DNA of 64,000 nucleotides, taken from NCBI GenBank assembly GCA_046350555.1, contig JAXMAF010000011.1, positions 1-64,000 on the forward strand. The letters are read 5' to 3'. The stretch is from JAXMAF01 sp046350555 (GTDB lineage Bacteria; Planctomycetota; Phycisphaerae; Phycisphaerales; SM1A02). The notes beneath the pieces were generated by a model. It was not told the origin of the DNA, did no database searches, and saw only the letters and a list, made by a program, of their open reading frames with translations. Shown one piece after another: positions 1 through 8,643 of the stretch. The first letter of the stretch is position 1. Every line of letters starts with the position of its first letter. Made by a program: the position numbers and the translations under genes.

Positions 1-231
1 CGGGAACCGTGCAGCGTGCGTGATTCGGTCCACACGGCGCGTGGTTGCGCCGAAGCCGGCTGTGGCTGCGCGCTCGTCGGCCGCGCTCGCGACGGGGCGC
101 GCTGCGGTGGCGACGCACGCGTGGGCCGTCGAGCGCGAGCCCATGAACGGTTCGACGGTTCGACGGTTCGACGGTCCGACGGTCCGGCGCGCCGCCCGAC
201 CCGAAACCCTTCGAATTCCGAGGAGTCGAAC
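1..231. other. upstream region with 8-bp tandem repeat
   Basis: No gene is supported in this stretch before the first coding sequence. It holds a near-perfect tandem repeat of the octamer GGTTCGAC at 149-187 (three exact copies, then GGTCCGAC and a partial copy). A reading frame runs through the region but its composition changes where the likely GTG start at 232 begins. The stretch is therefore read as leader DNA. Confidence 0.5.
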
Positions 232-3200
232 GTGCACAGCGTCCGTGTCGAAGAAGCCGCCGCCAGGACGAGCAGCAGGCCCACGCTGTCGATGATCGCG
301 CTCTCCGTTGCGATCGCGGTCATCACGGCCCGCCAGCCGTCGATGGCCCACGGGGCGATCACCGCTGGTCGGCTGGTGCCATCGTCGACGGCGCTCGTGG
401 CCGTTGGGCAATCCTCGGCCGCGCCGGCGAACGATCCGAGGTACCGCGCGGGGTTGGGGCTGCTCAACCGTGGGATGCATGCAGAGGCGGCGGTCGAGCT
501 GCGCTCCTACCTCGACACCGCCGCGGGCGCACCGGAGGAGGCGACCGCTCGCTATTCGCTGGCGATCTGCCTGGTTCGGCTCGGCAGGCCGGCCGACGCG
601 GCGAAGGAGCTGGATCAGGTCCTGGCCGCGCCTCGGTTCGAGTTCACCCCGGACGCGCTCCTGCTTCGCGCCCAGTGCGCCATGGAGCCGGATGCGAGCG
701 GACCGTCCGGTCTCGGCGACGGCGCGGCCGATCGACCGACCCGTGGCAAGGAGCTCGATCTCGCCGCGTCGCTCCTTGAGCGGTTGATGCGCGAGCATCC
801 CGATTTTGCCCAGCTCGATCGGGCGGCGCTCCTGCGCGGCGAGGCGCTTCTCCGCGCGGGACGCCATCACGACGCGGTCGTCGCCCTGCGCGACGCGGCC
901 GCGCGTCAACCGCACGGCGCGGCGCAGGATCGAGCCGACATTCTCTGCGCAATCGCCGAGATCGCCAACCACGAGGACGCGGCGGCCGCCGACCGCCTGG
1001 CGTCGCTGCGCAGCCGCTTGCCGCAGGGACGGACGTCGCGACAGGCGACGCTGATGGAAGCGGAATGCCTGCACCGACTGCGGCGATTCGAGCCGTGCGT
1101 CGCGCTCTGCGACGGGTATCTGGACTCCATCGCCGAGCCGGGCGCGACGCCCGACGCGGTCGACTCCGCGGCCGCGGCGGTCGTCGTTCGACTGCGCTGG
1201 GCGTCCTGCGACGAGCTCGGCGCCAGCGCGTTTGCCGCCGGGGACTACCCCGCCGCCGAGGGCTGGTATTCGAGGATCGCGTCGTCGACCGGTGGCGGCT
1301 CCTCCTCGGCGGGCCGCGACTCGTCGAGCGCACGTTCGTCGCCGGTCGCCGCGCCCGACGGTCCCGATGCCGGCGTACGCGCCGACGCGCTCCTGCGGCT
1401 GGCCATCAGCGTCCAGCGACAGGGGCGGCCCGCCGAGGCGCTCCCGCTCTTCGACGAGCTGCTGCGAGGCGCGCCGTCGGAGACGACCGCCGACCACGCG
1501 CGGTTCGAGCGAGGACAGGTGCTGCTGGCGATGAAACGACTCGACGAGGCGCGGGTGGCGTTCGAGTCGGTCGTCGCCGATGCGGTCGCGCCAACCGCTC
1601 GCGCGAACGGCGCGGACGCCGCTCCAGGACGAGGTCCGAACGAGCCCGTTCGGCGCGAGTCGCCGTGCGAGCTTCCGGCGCTGCGACTGCTTGCGGCGAT
1701 CGCTTCCACGCAGGGACGGTCGGCGGACGCCGCCGCGCTCCTTGGGCGCATCGCCGCCCATCCGGACGCTGGCGACGCGGGCGCCGAGGCCTTGATCGAC
1801 CAGGGCGCCATCCTCCTGTCGATGGGCGATCACGCCGGTGCGGAGGCCGCGCTCCATCGGTTTTCTTCGCGGCACCCGGATCACCCCCGCGCGCTCGAGG
1901 CGCAAGCGCGATGCGCTGTCGCGATCGCCCGGCAGGGACGCACGGACGACGCCATCAAGGCGTTCGAGTTGCTCGAGTCCGACAGGCGAGGCGACGAGTC
2001 CTCGCCTGCGCCGAGCCCCGCCGATCCCGTCGCGGGTGCCGATGCGACGCGGACCTTTGATGCCATCGGTCGAGACGTCTCCCTGGATCCGCGGCTCGAT
2101 CAGCCGTTGGCCGCGGTGGTCGCATATGAGCATGCGATGGTGCTCATGGCGAGCGACCGTCCGAGCGATGCCGCGGCGCGGCTTCGTGCGCTTCTGGCCG
2201 ATTCGGTTCCGCCACTGATTCGCGCGCGCGCCGGCGTCGAGCTGGCGCGGCTCGCCGTGGAGCGAGGCGATCACCGCGAGGCGATCGCGCGGCTCGACGA
2301 CGTGGCGGCGGCGTGCGGCGTCGAGGGTGACGCGGCGCCCGGAGATCGCGCCGGATCCGGGATCGCCGATGTGGTCGAACTCGCGACCTACTTGCGCGGT
2401 GTCTGCCAGCTCAGGCTTGGCGATCCCTCCGTCGCGGCCGAGACGCTCGGCGCGTTCCTCTCGCGGACCGCGGCGTCCACGCCGCAGGAACGTGGTCGGC
2501 ATGGAACCGCTGAGCAGGCCGCGGCGCTTCGATCGTCCGCGGCGCTGCTTCGCAGCGAAGCGCTGCTCGCGTGCCATCGCCCGATCGATGCGGCGCGCGA
2601 GCTGCGCGCCCTGATAGACGGCGGGCCGCCTCCCGAGATCGTCGGGCCGGCGCTTCTTCGTCTTGGTGACGCATGTGCGGCCGCGGAAGAGTGGGCGCAG
2701 AGCGATGAGGCGTTCACGCGATTCCAGTCGGCGACGGCGGCGGACGGGTCGCCAGCGCTCGCCGACGCCCCAGCCGGCGCCGACGCCGGGGAACCGCGTG
2801 GGAGGTTCTGGCACCTCGCTCGCTTCGGACAGGGTTGGGCCCGCGAACAGCAGGGGCGCTACGACAGCGCCATCGAGGCGTATCGCGACGTGGTGGCGCG
2901 CCATCGGGGGCCGATGGCGGCCCGTGCTCAGTTCCAGGTCGGCGAGTGTCTCTTCGCGGCGCGACGACTGGACGATGCCGTGCGCGAGCTGGTGAAGGTC
3001 GACGTGCTCTTCGCGGTCCCGCAATGGAGCGCCGCGGCGCTCTTCGAGGCGGGTCGATGCCTCGTCGAACTCAATCGCCCGGGCGACGCGCGGTCCCAGT
3101 TCGACGCCGTGATCGAGCGATTCCCCGAAACGGAATGGGCGACGCTCGCCCGCGAACGGCGCGACGAGCTCGTGCCCGCGTCGCTGCCCGGACGCACCGC

Positions 3201-3300
3201 GTCGGCGAGAACCGCGTCTGGCCCAGCTTCATCGGTGGCTCCAACGGGGGCTCCGTCGGGCGCTCCCGTGGGCGCTCAACCAAGGTCTGCGCCCGAGTGA
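232..3300 (+). CDS. secreted tetratricopeptide-repeat protein
   Basis: About 1022 residues, made almost entirely of TPR-like helical hairpins with recurring A-E-L and G-R-xx-A-A motifs. The chosen start is GTG at 232, with an AGGAG ribosome site 6 bases upstream. The frame is open back to base 16, but this start places a hydrophobic signal segment (about residues 21-41, ending AHG-A) correctly. Low-complexity Asp/Gly/Ser linkers separate TPR blocks, and the C-terminus is Ala/Pro-rich. Such proteins usually act as periplasmic scaffolds. The TolQ/TolR-like genes start 80 bases downstream on the same strand, which suggests an envelope complex resembling YbgF/CpoB with Tol-Pal; that role is inferred from context only. 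No catalytic motif is visible. Confidence 0.8.
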   Translation: MHSVRVEEAAARTSSRPTLSMIALSVAIAVITARQPSMAHGAITAGRLVPSSTALVAVGQSSAAPANDPRYRAGLGLLNRGMHAEAAVELRSYLDTAAGAPEEATARYSLAICLVRLGRPADAAKELDQVLAAPRFEFTPDALLLRAQCAMEPDASGPSGLGDGAADRPTRGKELDLAASLLERLMREHPDFAQLDRAALLRGEALLRAGRHHDAVVALRDAAARQPHGAAQDRADILCAIAEIANHEDAAAADRLASLRSRLPQGRTSRQATLMEAECLHRLRRFEPCVALCDGYLDSIAEPGATPDAVDSAAAAVVVRLRWASCDELGASAFAAGDYPAAEGWYSRIASSTGGGSSSAGRDSSSARSSPVAAPDGPDAGVRADALLRLAISVQRQGRPAEALPLFDELLRGAPSETTADHARFERGQVLLAMKRLDEARVAFESVVADAVAPTARANGADAAPGRGPNEPVRRESPCELPALRLLAAIASTQGRSADAAALLGRIAAHPDAGDAGAEALIDQGAILLSMGDHAGAEAALHRFSSRHPDHPRALEAQARCAVAIARQGRTDDAIKAFELLESDRRGDESSPAPSPADPVAGADATRTFDAIGRDVSLDPRLDQPLAAVVAYEHAMVLMASDRPSDAAARLRALLADSVPPLIRARAGVELARLAVERGDHREAIARLDDVAAACGVEGDAAPGDRAGSGIADVVELATYLRGVCQLRLGDPSVAAETLGAFLSRTAASTPQERGRHGTAEQAAALRSSAALLRSEALLACHRPIDAARELRALIDGGPPPEIVGPALLRLGDACAAAEEWAQSDEAFTRFQSATAADGSPALADAPAGADAGEPRGRFWHLARFGQGWAREQQGRYDSAIEAYRDVVARHRGPMAARAQFQVGECLFAARRLDDAVRELVKVDVLFAVPQWSAAALFEAGRCLVELNRPGDARSQFDAVIERFPETEWATLARERRDELVPASLPGRTASARTASGPASSVAPTGAPSGAPVGAQPRSAPE

Positions 3301-3379
3301 GGGCGCGCATGGCCGGCGTTCCCGGTCGTCTTGGCCCGATTGGCCCGAGATTCGAACACGCTCAAGGAGAAATCGATCC

Positions 3380-4240
3380 ATGCACGCCATCCATCTCATG
3401 CAGCAGACGCAGGACGTCCACGCCGCGGTCGCGACCGTCCGCGCCGATCCACTGGCGCTTCTCGCCCTTGCGCTCCCGCCAGGCGGGGCCGCGCGGATCG
3501 AAGCGCCGGCAGGCGAGTCGACGATCGCGACGGTGTGGGAGCTGACGCTGAAGGGCGGCGTGGTGATGATCCCCATCGCGATCTGCTCGCTCCTCGCGCT
3601 GGCGCTCGCGGTGGAACGGCTCGTCTGCCTGCGCCGATCGAAGGTCATCCCGAGCGGGTTCGTCGAGAGCGTGCGAGCGATGCTCGCCGACGGTCCGGAG
3701 CGGGCCCTTGCGTATTGCCGCGCCAGTCCAAGCCCCATGGCGCGGATCTTCGAGGCCGCCTTGCGACGTTGGGATCGTCCGATCGAGCACGTCGAGAAGC
3801 ACGTCGCCGAGGCGGGGTTGCGCGAGACGGCGATCCTGCGCAGGCACCTGCGAGGCCTGTCGGTGATCGCCGCGGTCAGCCCGCTGCTGGGATTGCTCGG
3901 CACGATCTTCGGCATGATCAAGGCGTTCCGCACGGTCGCCGGCAGCCCCGACGCGCTGGGGCGCACCGAGCTTCTCGCCGGCGGCATCTACGAGGCGATG
4001 GTCACGACGGCCGCGGGACTGATCGTCGCGATTCCCACGCTGCTGCTCTACCACTCCCTCGCCGGACGGATCGACCGGCTCGTCCTCGAGATGGATGCGG
4101 CGTGCCTCGAGCTCGTCGAGCGTCACGGCGAGGCGTCGGCGGATCGAACGGATTCCCGATCCACCGTCGTGCGCGGTGCGTCGGCGCGCGGCGAGCAGCG
4201 CGACGCCGCAAGCGCCGAGGTCGCCGGCGCGCTGGCGTGA
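3380..4240 (+). CDS. MotA/TolQ/ExbB family proton channel
   Basis: 286 residues. An AAGGAG ribosome site lies about 10 bases before ATG 3380. Three membrane segments are visible: about residues 58-78, 160-185 (LSVIAAVSPLLGLLGTIFGM, the family signature around the second segment) and 205-228 (with the typical EAMVTTAAGLIVAIP). In this family TolQ/ExbB subunits form the inner-membrane channel that uses proton motive force to energise an outer-membrane or periplasmic partner through TolR/ExbD. The next gene is that partner. The N-terminal tail of about 55 residues is longer than in simple ExbB proteins. TolQ, ExbB and MotA cannot be told apart here. Confidence 0.92.
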   Translation: MHAIHLMQQTQDVHAAVATVRADPLALLALALPPGGAARIEAPAGESTIATVWELTLKGGVVMIPIAICSLLALALAVERLVCLRRSKVIPSGFVESVRAMLADGPERALAYCRASPSPMARIFEAALRRWDRPIEHVEKHVAEAGLRETAILRRHLRGLSVIAAVSPLLGLLGTIFGMIKAFRTVAGSPDALGRTELLAGGIYEAMVTTAAGLIVAIPTLLLYHSLAGRIDRLVLEMDAACLELVERHGEASADRTDSRSTVVRGASARGEQRDAASAEVAGALA

Positions 4241-4257
4241 CGCGAGCGGGCGGGCAG

Positions 4258-4333
4258 GATCGGAGAGCGGGTTCGGAGCGAGGGGATCGGAGGGTGGGAA
4301 TCGGGATTCGAGCATCGGAAATCGGGACGCAAC
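4258..4333. repeat. degenerate GATCGGA/AATCGGGA short repeats
   Basis: The 93-bp gap between the TolQ-like and TolR-like genes contains several imperfect copies of GGATCGGA, GGGAATCGGGA and GGAAATCGGGA. They extend to the TolR-like start codon and leave no clear ribosome site. The function is unknown. Similar short iterations may be slippage products. Confidence 0.4.
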
Positions 4334-4747
4334 ATGCTTCTTCGCAACAGCGCCATCACGTCGGAGCCGGCCCTCGATCTCACGCCCGTGATCGACATGG
4401 TCTTCCTCCTGCTCATCTTCTTCCTCGCCGCGACGACGTTCCAGCAGGTCGAGCGCGAGCTGAACATCGCCCTGCCGCAGACGCGTGCCGCTGGACCGGT
4501 CTCGGCGGCGCTGCGGGAGATCGTCATCAACATCGATGCCGACGGTCAGATCGTCGTCGGTGGCCAGGCGATGGCGGAGCAGGAACTCGCCGCGCTGCTT
4601 GGATCGCGCATCGCGATCAACCGCGATCAGAAGGTGATCGTCCGGGGCGATCGATCGACCGTCTACGCCAACGTGGCGCGGGTGCTCGACGTGTGCAAGG
4701 GCGCGGGCGTCGCGGAGCCGTTCCTGGAGACGACGTCGCTGCGGTGA
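4334..4747 (+). CDS. ExbD/TolR family biopolymer transport protein
   Basis: 137 residues with the standard ExbD layout. There is a short cytoplasmic N-terminus, one membrane helix (about residues 18-35, starting LTPVIDMVFLLLIFFL) with the conserved Asp21 that carries protons in this family, and a periplasmic domain containing a GQIVVGGQAM strand region and the V-I-V-R-G-D motif. It works with the upstream TolQ/ExbB channel. No strong ribosome site precedes the ATG, so translation may depend on the leader or on coupling. The family assignment is secure; the energised partner is probably one of the neighbouring large envelope proteins. Confidence 0.9.
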   Translation: MLLRNSAITSEPALDLTPVIDMVFLLLIFFLAATTFQQVERELNIALPQTRAAGPVSAALREIVINIDADGQIVVGGQAMAEQELAALLGSRIAINRDQKVIVRGDRSTVYANVARVLDVCKGAGVAEPFLETTSLR

Positions 4748-4843
4748 CGCCGAGCGCCCCGATGCCGGCGGTTCGTCATGGTCCTGCGGCGTGACGGAGC
4801 GCGCCGCCGGGCGCAGGCTCAACTTCGAATCGGACCAGAGGCC

Positions 4844-7800
4844 ATGAGACGGACTCCAGCGAACCTCCCGGCGTTCGACTCCTTGCCCACGGAGGCATCT
4901 CGGGGCGGGAGCGGGCTCGGCGCGCCTCGAGCGTCGACTGGGACGCGCACGAGACGGTCGTCCGGCGCGGTGGTTGCAGTCGGCGCGATCGCGGCGACCG
5001 TTGGCGCTGCCGTGGCGCTTGGCGCCGCCGCGATCGTGGCGCTGCGCCTGGCGGATCGATCCACCGGCGTCTGGACCGACGATGCGTCGATTCGCGTCCC
5101 GGCCGAGGAGCGTTCGCCAAGGCAGGTGCTCTGGGCGCCCGCGCGGCCCGTCGCCGGCGCCGTCAACAGCGACGTCGACGAGTACGAGCCGCGCCTCCGC
5201 GCCGACGGCGCCCTGATGGTCTTCGTGCGTCGGCGTCCGGGGTCGAACGCCGACCTGTTCAGCTCGAGCTGGACTTCCTCGGGCTGGAGCGATCCGGCAC
5301 CGATCGAGGCGATCAACACCGATGCGGACGAACTTGGCCCCGAGCTCTCCGCCGACGGCCAGTCGCTCTACTTCTACTCGGACCGCGACGGCGGCTTCGG
5401 TGGCTTCGACCTGTGGGTGGCCCGCGCGTCGGAAGGCGGATGGTCGACGCCGGTCAATCTCGGAGCCGCCGTGAATGGTCCCGGGAACGAGTATGGCCCG
5501 GCGCTCGCTCCGGACGGGACGACGCTCTACTTCTCGTCGAACCGTCCTCGCCCGGACGAGTCCGATGTCTCCGGCGCGGACGGTCCAGCGCCCGCGCGAC
5601 CGTGGGACGCGACGCTCCGCGAGCGACGTTCGCGGCACGACTACGACCTCTACTCGTCGACGTTTCGCGATGGCGAAGCGCTGCCCGCGCAGCCGCTTTC
5701 CGGGGTCAACAGCGCCGACGACGACGGGGCGCCGGCGATGAGTCCCGCGGGCGACTTCCTCTACTTCACCTCCGATCGACCCGGCGGGTCGGGAGGCTTC
5801 GACCTCTATCGCGTGCGCCTCAACCGCGGCGCGCCCGGGACCGTCGAGCATCTCGACGAAGCGATCAACAGCGCCGCCAACGAGCTCGATCCCGCGCTCA
5901 GTGCCGATGGATTCCGCCTCTTCTTCAGCTCGGCGCGCGGGTCGGCGGAGTACGACATCTGGTGCAGCGTCTCGCGCGAGGTGCGCTTCGACCGGCCGGA
6001 CCGGCCTTCCCTGGCCTCGGTCCTGCGCGACGTGTGGCGCGACGGCTGGCCGTGGATCGTCGCGCTGGCGGCGCTGCTGGCCCTTCTCGCCCTCCTGTGG
6101 CCGCTGCTGCGGGATCCGCGCTGGCGCGAGCGCTTCGGTCGGCTGAGTCTGCTCGCCAAGTGCCTGTTCGTCTCGATCATCGCGCACATCGTGATCGCGA
6201 TGCTCCTGACCATCTGGCAGGTCGGTGCGGGGATCGGCGAGGCGCTGCGCGCTTCGCAGGGCACGCGGGTCGTGCTGGCCACCGACGGAGGACCCGGCGA
6301 CGCCATGGCGCGGCTCGCCGAACAGGTGCGCGCCGACGTCGCGTCGGCCGCCATGATCGACATGATCGACATGATCGCCGAGATCCCGCCCGCATCGACG
6401 CCGCCGCCGGCGATCGACCTGCCGGCGCCGACCATCGATCGGGCGAAGTACGAGATGGCGCCGCAGATCGCGCCGTTGGCCCGGACCGTCGCGACGAGCG
6501 AGGCGGCGCCGCCACTCGATCGATCGATGGCGTTGTTCGAGGCGATGTCGGACCTGACGGAAGGCCCGGACTCGAGCGCCGGGCGGGTGCCCGCGGCGCC
6601 GCGCCGCGACGACGTCGACGCCGAGGCGCGCGAGGTGCAAGAGGCGCGGCTCGAATCGCGACCGTTCGTTCCGGCGGCATCGATCTCGAGGCCGGCGATG
6701 GCAATGCCGGCCCTCGTCGACCAGCCGCGTTTCGAGCCGGAACTTCCACGGCGGAACGATCCGATCGAGCCCACCGCGGCCGACGCCCCCGCGACGGCGG
6801 ACGCCAGTCGTTCGACGATCGCTGTGTCGTGGTTGGTCGCGCTCGGCGAGGCGCCGGCCGCCCCGTCGGCGGTCCCCGCCGTGCCGCGGTCATCGACGTC
6901 GACGCCGAGTGGCGACGATGCCACCGAGGCCGATCCGGCGGCGATCGCGCTGCGCGCCGCGGAGCGGATGACGTCGCGGGCGACGGCACGCGGCACCCGC
7001 GCGCCACAGGATGCGACCGATCCGATTCCATCCACCATCGACGGCGCGTCGCCGATGCCGTCGGGAGCGACGGGGCGCATCGATCTCCCGCTCGACCGGC
7101 GTGCCGAGTCGCCGCCCGCGACCGACGCCGCGCGCGACGGCACGTCGATTGGCGCCATCGCATCGATGGTTTGGAGTGCAGCCGAGGCATCGGCGTCCGT
7201 TCGACTGCCGGAGGTCCCGCCGGATCGACCCGTGCCTGACGCCGAGGCATCGCCTCGCGCCGAGCCACCGGTTCCCGCCGAGACGTTCGAGCAACGGGAT
7301 CCTGGTGTCCGCGCGCAGGTGCTCCAGGGCACGGGCGGCGACGACGAGACCGAGCGGGCGGTCGGCTTGGCGCTCGAGTGGTTCGCATCGCATCAATCGC
7401 GCGATGGTCGATGGAGCGCGCGTCACTTCGACGACGGCGATGGCGGCGACTGTGGCGGTGCCGCCGAACTCGACATGGACGTCGCCACGACGTCGCTGGC
7501 CCTGCTCTGCTTTCTCAGCGCCGGTCACACGCATGCGACCGACGGTCCGTATCGCGACGTGGTCGCTCGCGCGCTGGCCTGGATCGTCGCGAGGCAGGCG
7601 CCGGACGGCGACCTTCGACGTGGCTCGAGCGCCCGCGGCGGGGCGTCGATGCCCGGTGGCGATGCGTCGGCAGATGGGCCCGCGGAGACGATGTACGGAC
7701 AGACCATCGCCACGGTGGCGCTCTGCGAGGCGTACGCGATGACCCGCGATGCGGGCGTGGCCGGGCCGGCGCGCCGCGCCGTCGCGTTCGTGGTCGAGGC

Positions 7801-8404
7801 GGCGAACGCGTCGCGCCGAGGTCGGGCGAGCGCCGACGACACGAGCGTCCTCGGCTGGCAGATCATGGCGGTCGAGAGCGCCCGCCGGGCCGGGATCGAG
7901 GTCTCGCGCGAGCCGATGGCCGCGGCGCGCCGCTGGCTCGACGACGTGGCGTCCGCGGGCGCGCCGGGCCGCTACGCGTATCGCCGCGGAGAACCGCCGA
8001 GCGTCGCGATGACCGCGGAGTCCATGTTCGTCCTGCAACTGCTCGATCAGTTCGACGCCCGCGCGCCGGACGCCGCGCGGATGCAGGCATCGGCGCAGTT
8101 CATCCTCGACACGCCCCCGAGCTGGCGCGACGGCGCGCCCACGCATCACTGGTACTACGCCACGCTGGCGCTCTTCCAGCATGGCGGCGAGGCGTGGGCG
8201 CAGTGGAACGACGCGCTCAAGCCCGAGCTGGTCGGGCACCAGCGCCGCGACGGCCACGCGACCGGGAGCTGGGATCCCAGGGACCAGTGGTCGAAGCTCG
8301 GTGGACGCATCTACCAGACGGCGGTCTGCACGCTGAGCCTCGAGGTCTACTACCGGTACCGCGCGGGAGGAGCGCCTTCATCGGCGGCTTTGCCTTCGCG
8401 CTAG
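4844..8404 (+). CDS. membrane protein with PD40 propeller and alpha-toroid domain
   Basis: About 1186 residues from ATG 4844; an in-frame ATG at 4778 is an alternative. Order of parts: a linker encoded by dispersed repeat R1 (residues about 14-35), a membrane helix (about 42-69), four or five PD40/WD40-like blades (about 100-380; motifs such as ELSADGQSLYFYSDRDGGFG), two more helices (about 400-455, the second in SIIAHIVIAMLL), a long disordered Ala/Pro/Asp stretch, and a C-terminal squalene-cyclase/prenyltransferase-like alpha-toroid (from about 840, starting ALEWFASHQSRDGRW). PD40 blades often bind glycans or TolB-like partners. Its place next to the TolQ/TolR pair suggests that it is the energised partner. 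The exact function is unknown, and no cyclase catalytic DxDD motif was seen in the toroid. Confidence 0.78.
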   Translation: MRRTPANLPAFDSLPTEASRGGSGLGAPRASTGTRTRRSSGAVVAVGAIAATVGAAVALGAAAIVALRLADRSTGVWTDDASIRVPAEERSPRQVLWAPARPVAGAVNSDVDEYEPRLRADGALMVFVRRRPGSNADLFSSSWTSSGWSDPAPIEAINTDADELGPELSADGQSLYFYSDRDGGFGGFDLWVARASEGGWSTPVNLGAAVNGPGNEYGPALAPDGTTLYFSSNRPRPDESDVSGADGPAPARPWDATLRERRSRHDYDLYSSTFRDGEALPAQPLSGVNSADDDGAPAMSPAGDFLYFTSDRPGGSGGFDLYRVRLNRGAPGTVEHLDEAINSAANELDPALSADGFRLFFSSARGSAEYDIWCSVSREVRFDRPDRPSLASVLRDVWRDGWPWIVALAALLALLALLWPLLRDPRWRERFGRLSLLAKCLFVSIIAHIVIAMLLTIWQVGAGIGEALRASQGTRVVLATDGGPGDAMARLAEQVRADVASAAMIDMIDMIAEIPPASTPPPAIDLPAPTIDRAKYEMAPQIAPLARTVATSEAAPPLDRSMALFEAMSDLTEGPDSSAGRVPAAPRRDDVDAEAREVQEARLESRPFVPAASISRPAMAMPALVDQPRFEPELPRRNDPIEPTAADAPATADASRSTIAVSWLVALGEAPAAPSAVPAVPRSSTSTPSGDDATEADPAAIALRAAERMTSRATARGTRAPQDATDPIPSTIDGASPMPSGATGRIDLPLDRRAESPPATDAARDGTSIGAIASMVWSAAEASASVRLPEVPPDRPVPDAEASPRAEPPVPAETFEQRDPGVRAQVLQGTGGDDETERAVGLALEWFASHQSRDGRWSARHFDDGDGGDCGGAAELDMDVATTSLALLCFLSAGHTHATDGPYRDVVARALAWIVARQAPDGDLRRGSSARGGASMPGGDASADGPAETMYGQTIATVALCEAYAMTRDAGVAGPARRAVAFVVEAANASRRGRASADDTSVLGWQIMAVESARRAGIEVSREPMAAARRWLDDVASAGAPGRYAYRRGEPPSVAMTAESMFVLQLLDQFDARAPDAARMQASAQFILDTPPSWRDGAPTHHWYYATLALFQHGGEAWAQWNDALKPELVGHQRRDGHATGSWDPRDQWSKLGGRIYQTAVCTLSLEVYYRYRAGGAPSSAALPSR
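4881..4955. repeat. dispersed repeat R1, copy 1 (within CDS)
   Basis: About 75 bp matching copies at 38061-38138 and 56196-56266. Shared blocks include CCTTGCCCAC, a GGCGGGA-TGGG core and a terminal ACTGGGACGCG. It lies in frame in the PD40/toroid gene and encodes an apparently disordered linker (LPTEASRGGSGLG) just before the first membrane helix. Confidence 0.65.
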
Positions 8405-8643
8405 TGCGTCAACCGGGGATGAATCTGCGGGTGCGTCGCGAGGGGAAGCCGCTGCGCGGCGGAATTCGGAGTCGGGGACCCCGCTCGACGCACACATCTC
8501 CGCTGCCGCGCCGACCCAAGACGCCAGCGCGGCAGCGGCAGCGAACGTCGTGCAACGTGGTCCCCGACTCCGCCGCCGAAGGCGGCTTCCTGATTCCCCT
8601 CGCGACGCACCCGCGGAATCGACCAAGTTGACGCACTAGCGCG
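8397..8643. repeat. 247-bp long inverted repeat between convergent genes
   Basis: The two arms (8397-8480 and 8559-8643) are imperfect reverse complements over about 84 bases. They begin with CGCGCTAGTGCGTCAA and end with TTGACGCACTAGCGCG. The 78-base spacer holds an inner hairpin (CGCTGCCGCGC at 8501-8511 with GCGCGGCAGCG at 8527-8537). The outer ends include the stop codons of both flanking genes, each reading CGC-TAG. It may act as a bidirectional terminator, but it is far larger than a standard terminator and resembles a small non-autonomous palindromic element. Confidence 0.8.

Noticed and set aside
3362..6640. 1092-residue open frame on the minus strand
   Set aside because: It is antisense to the TolQ/TolR and PD40 genes, whose family motifs are clear.
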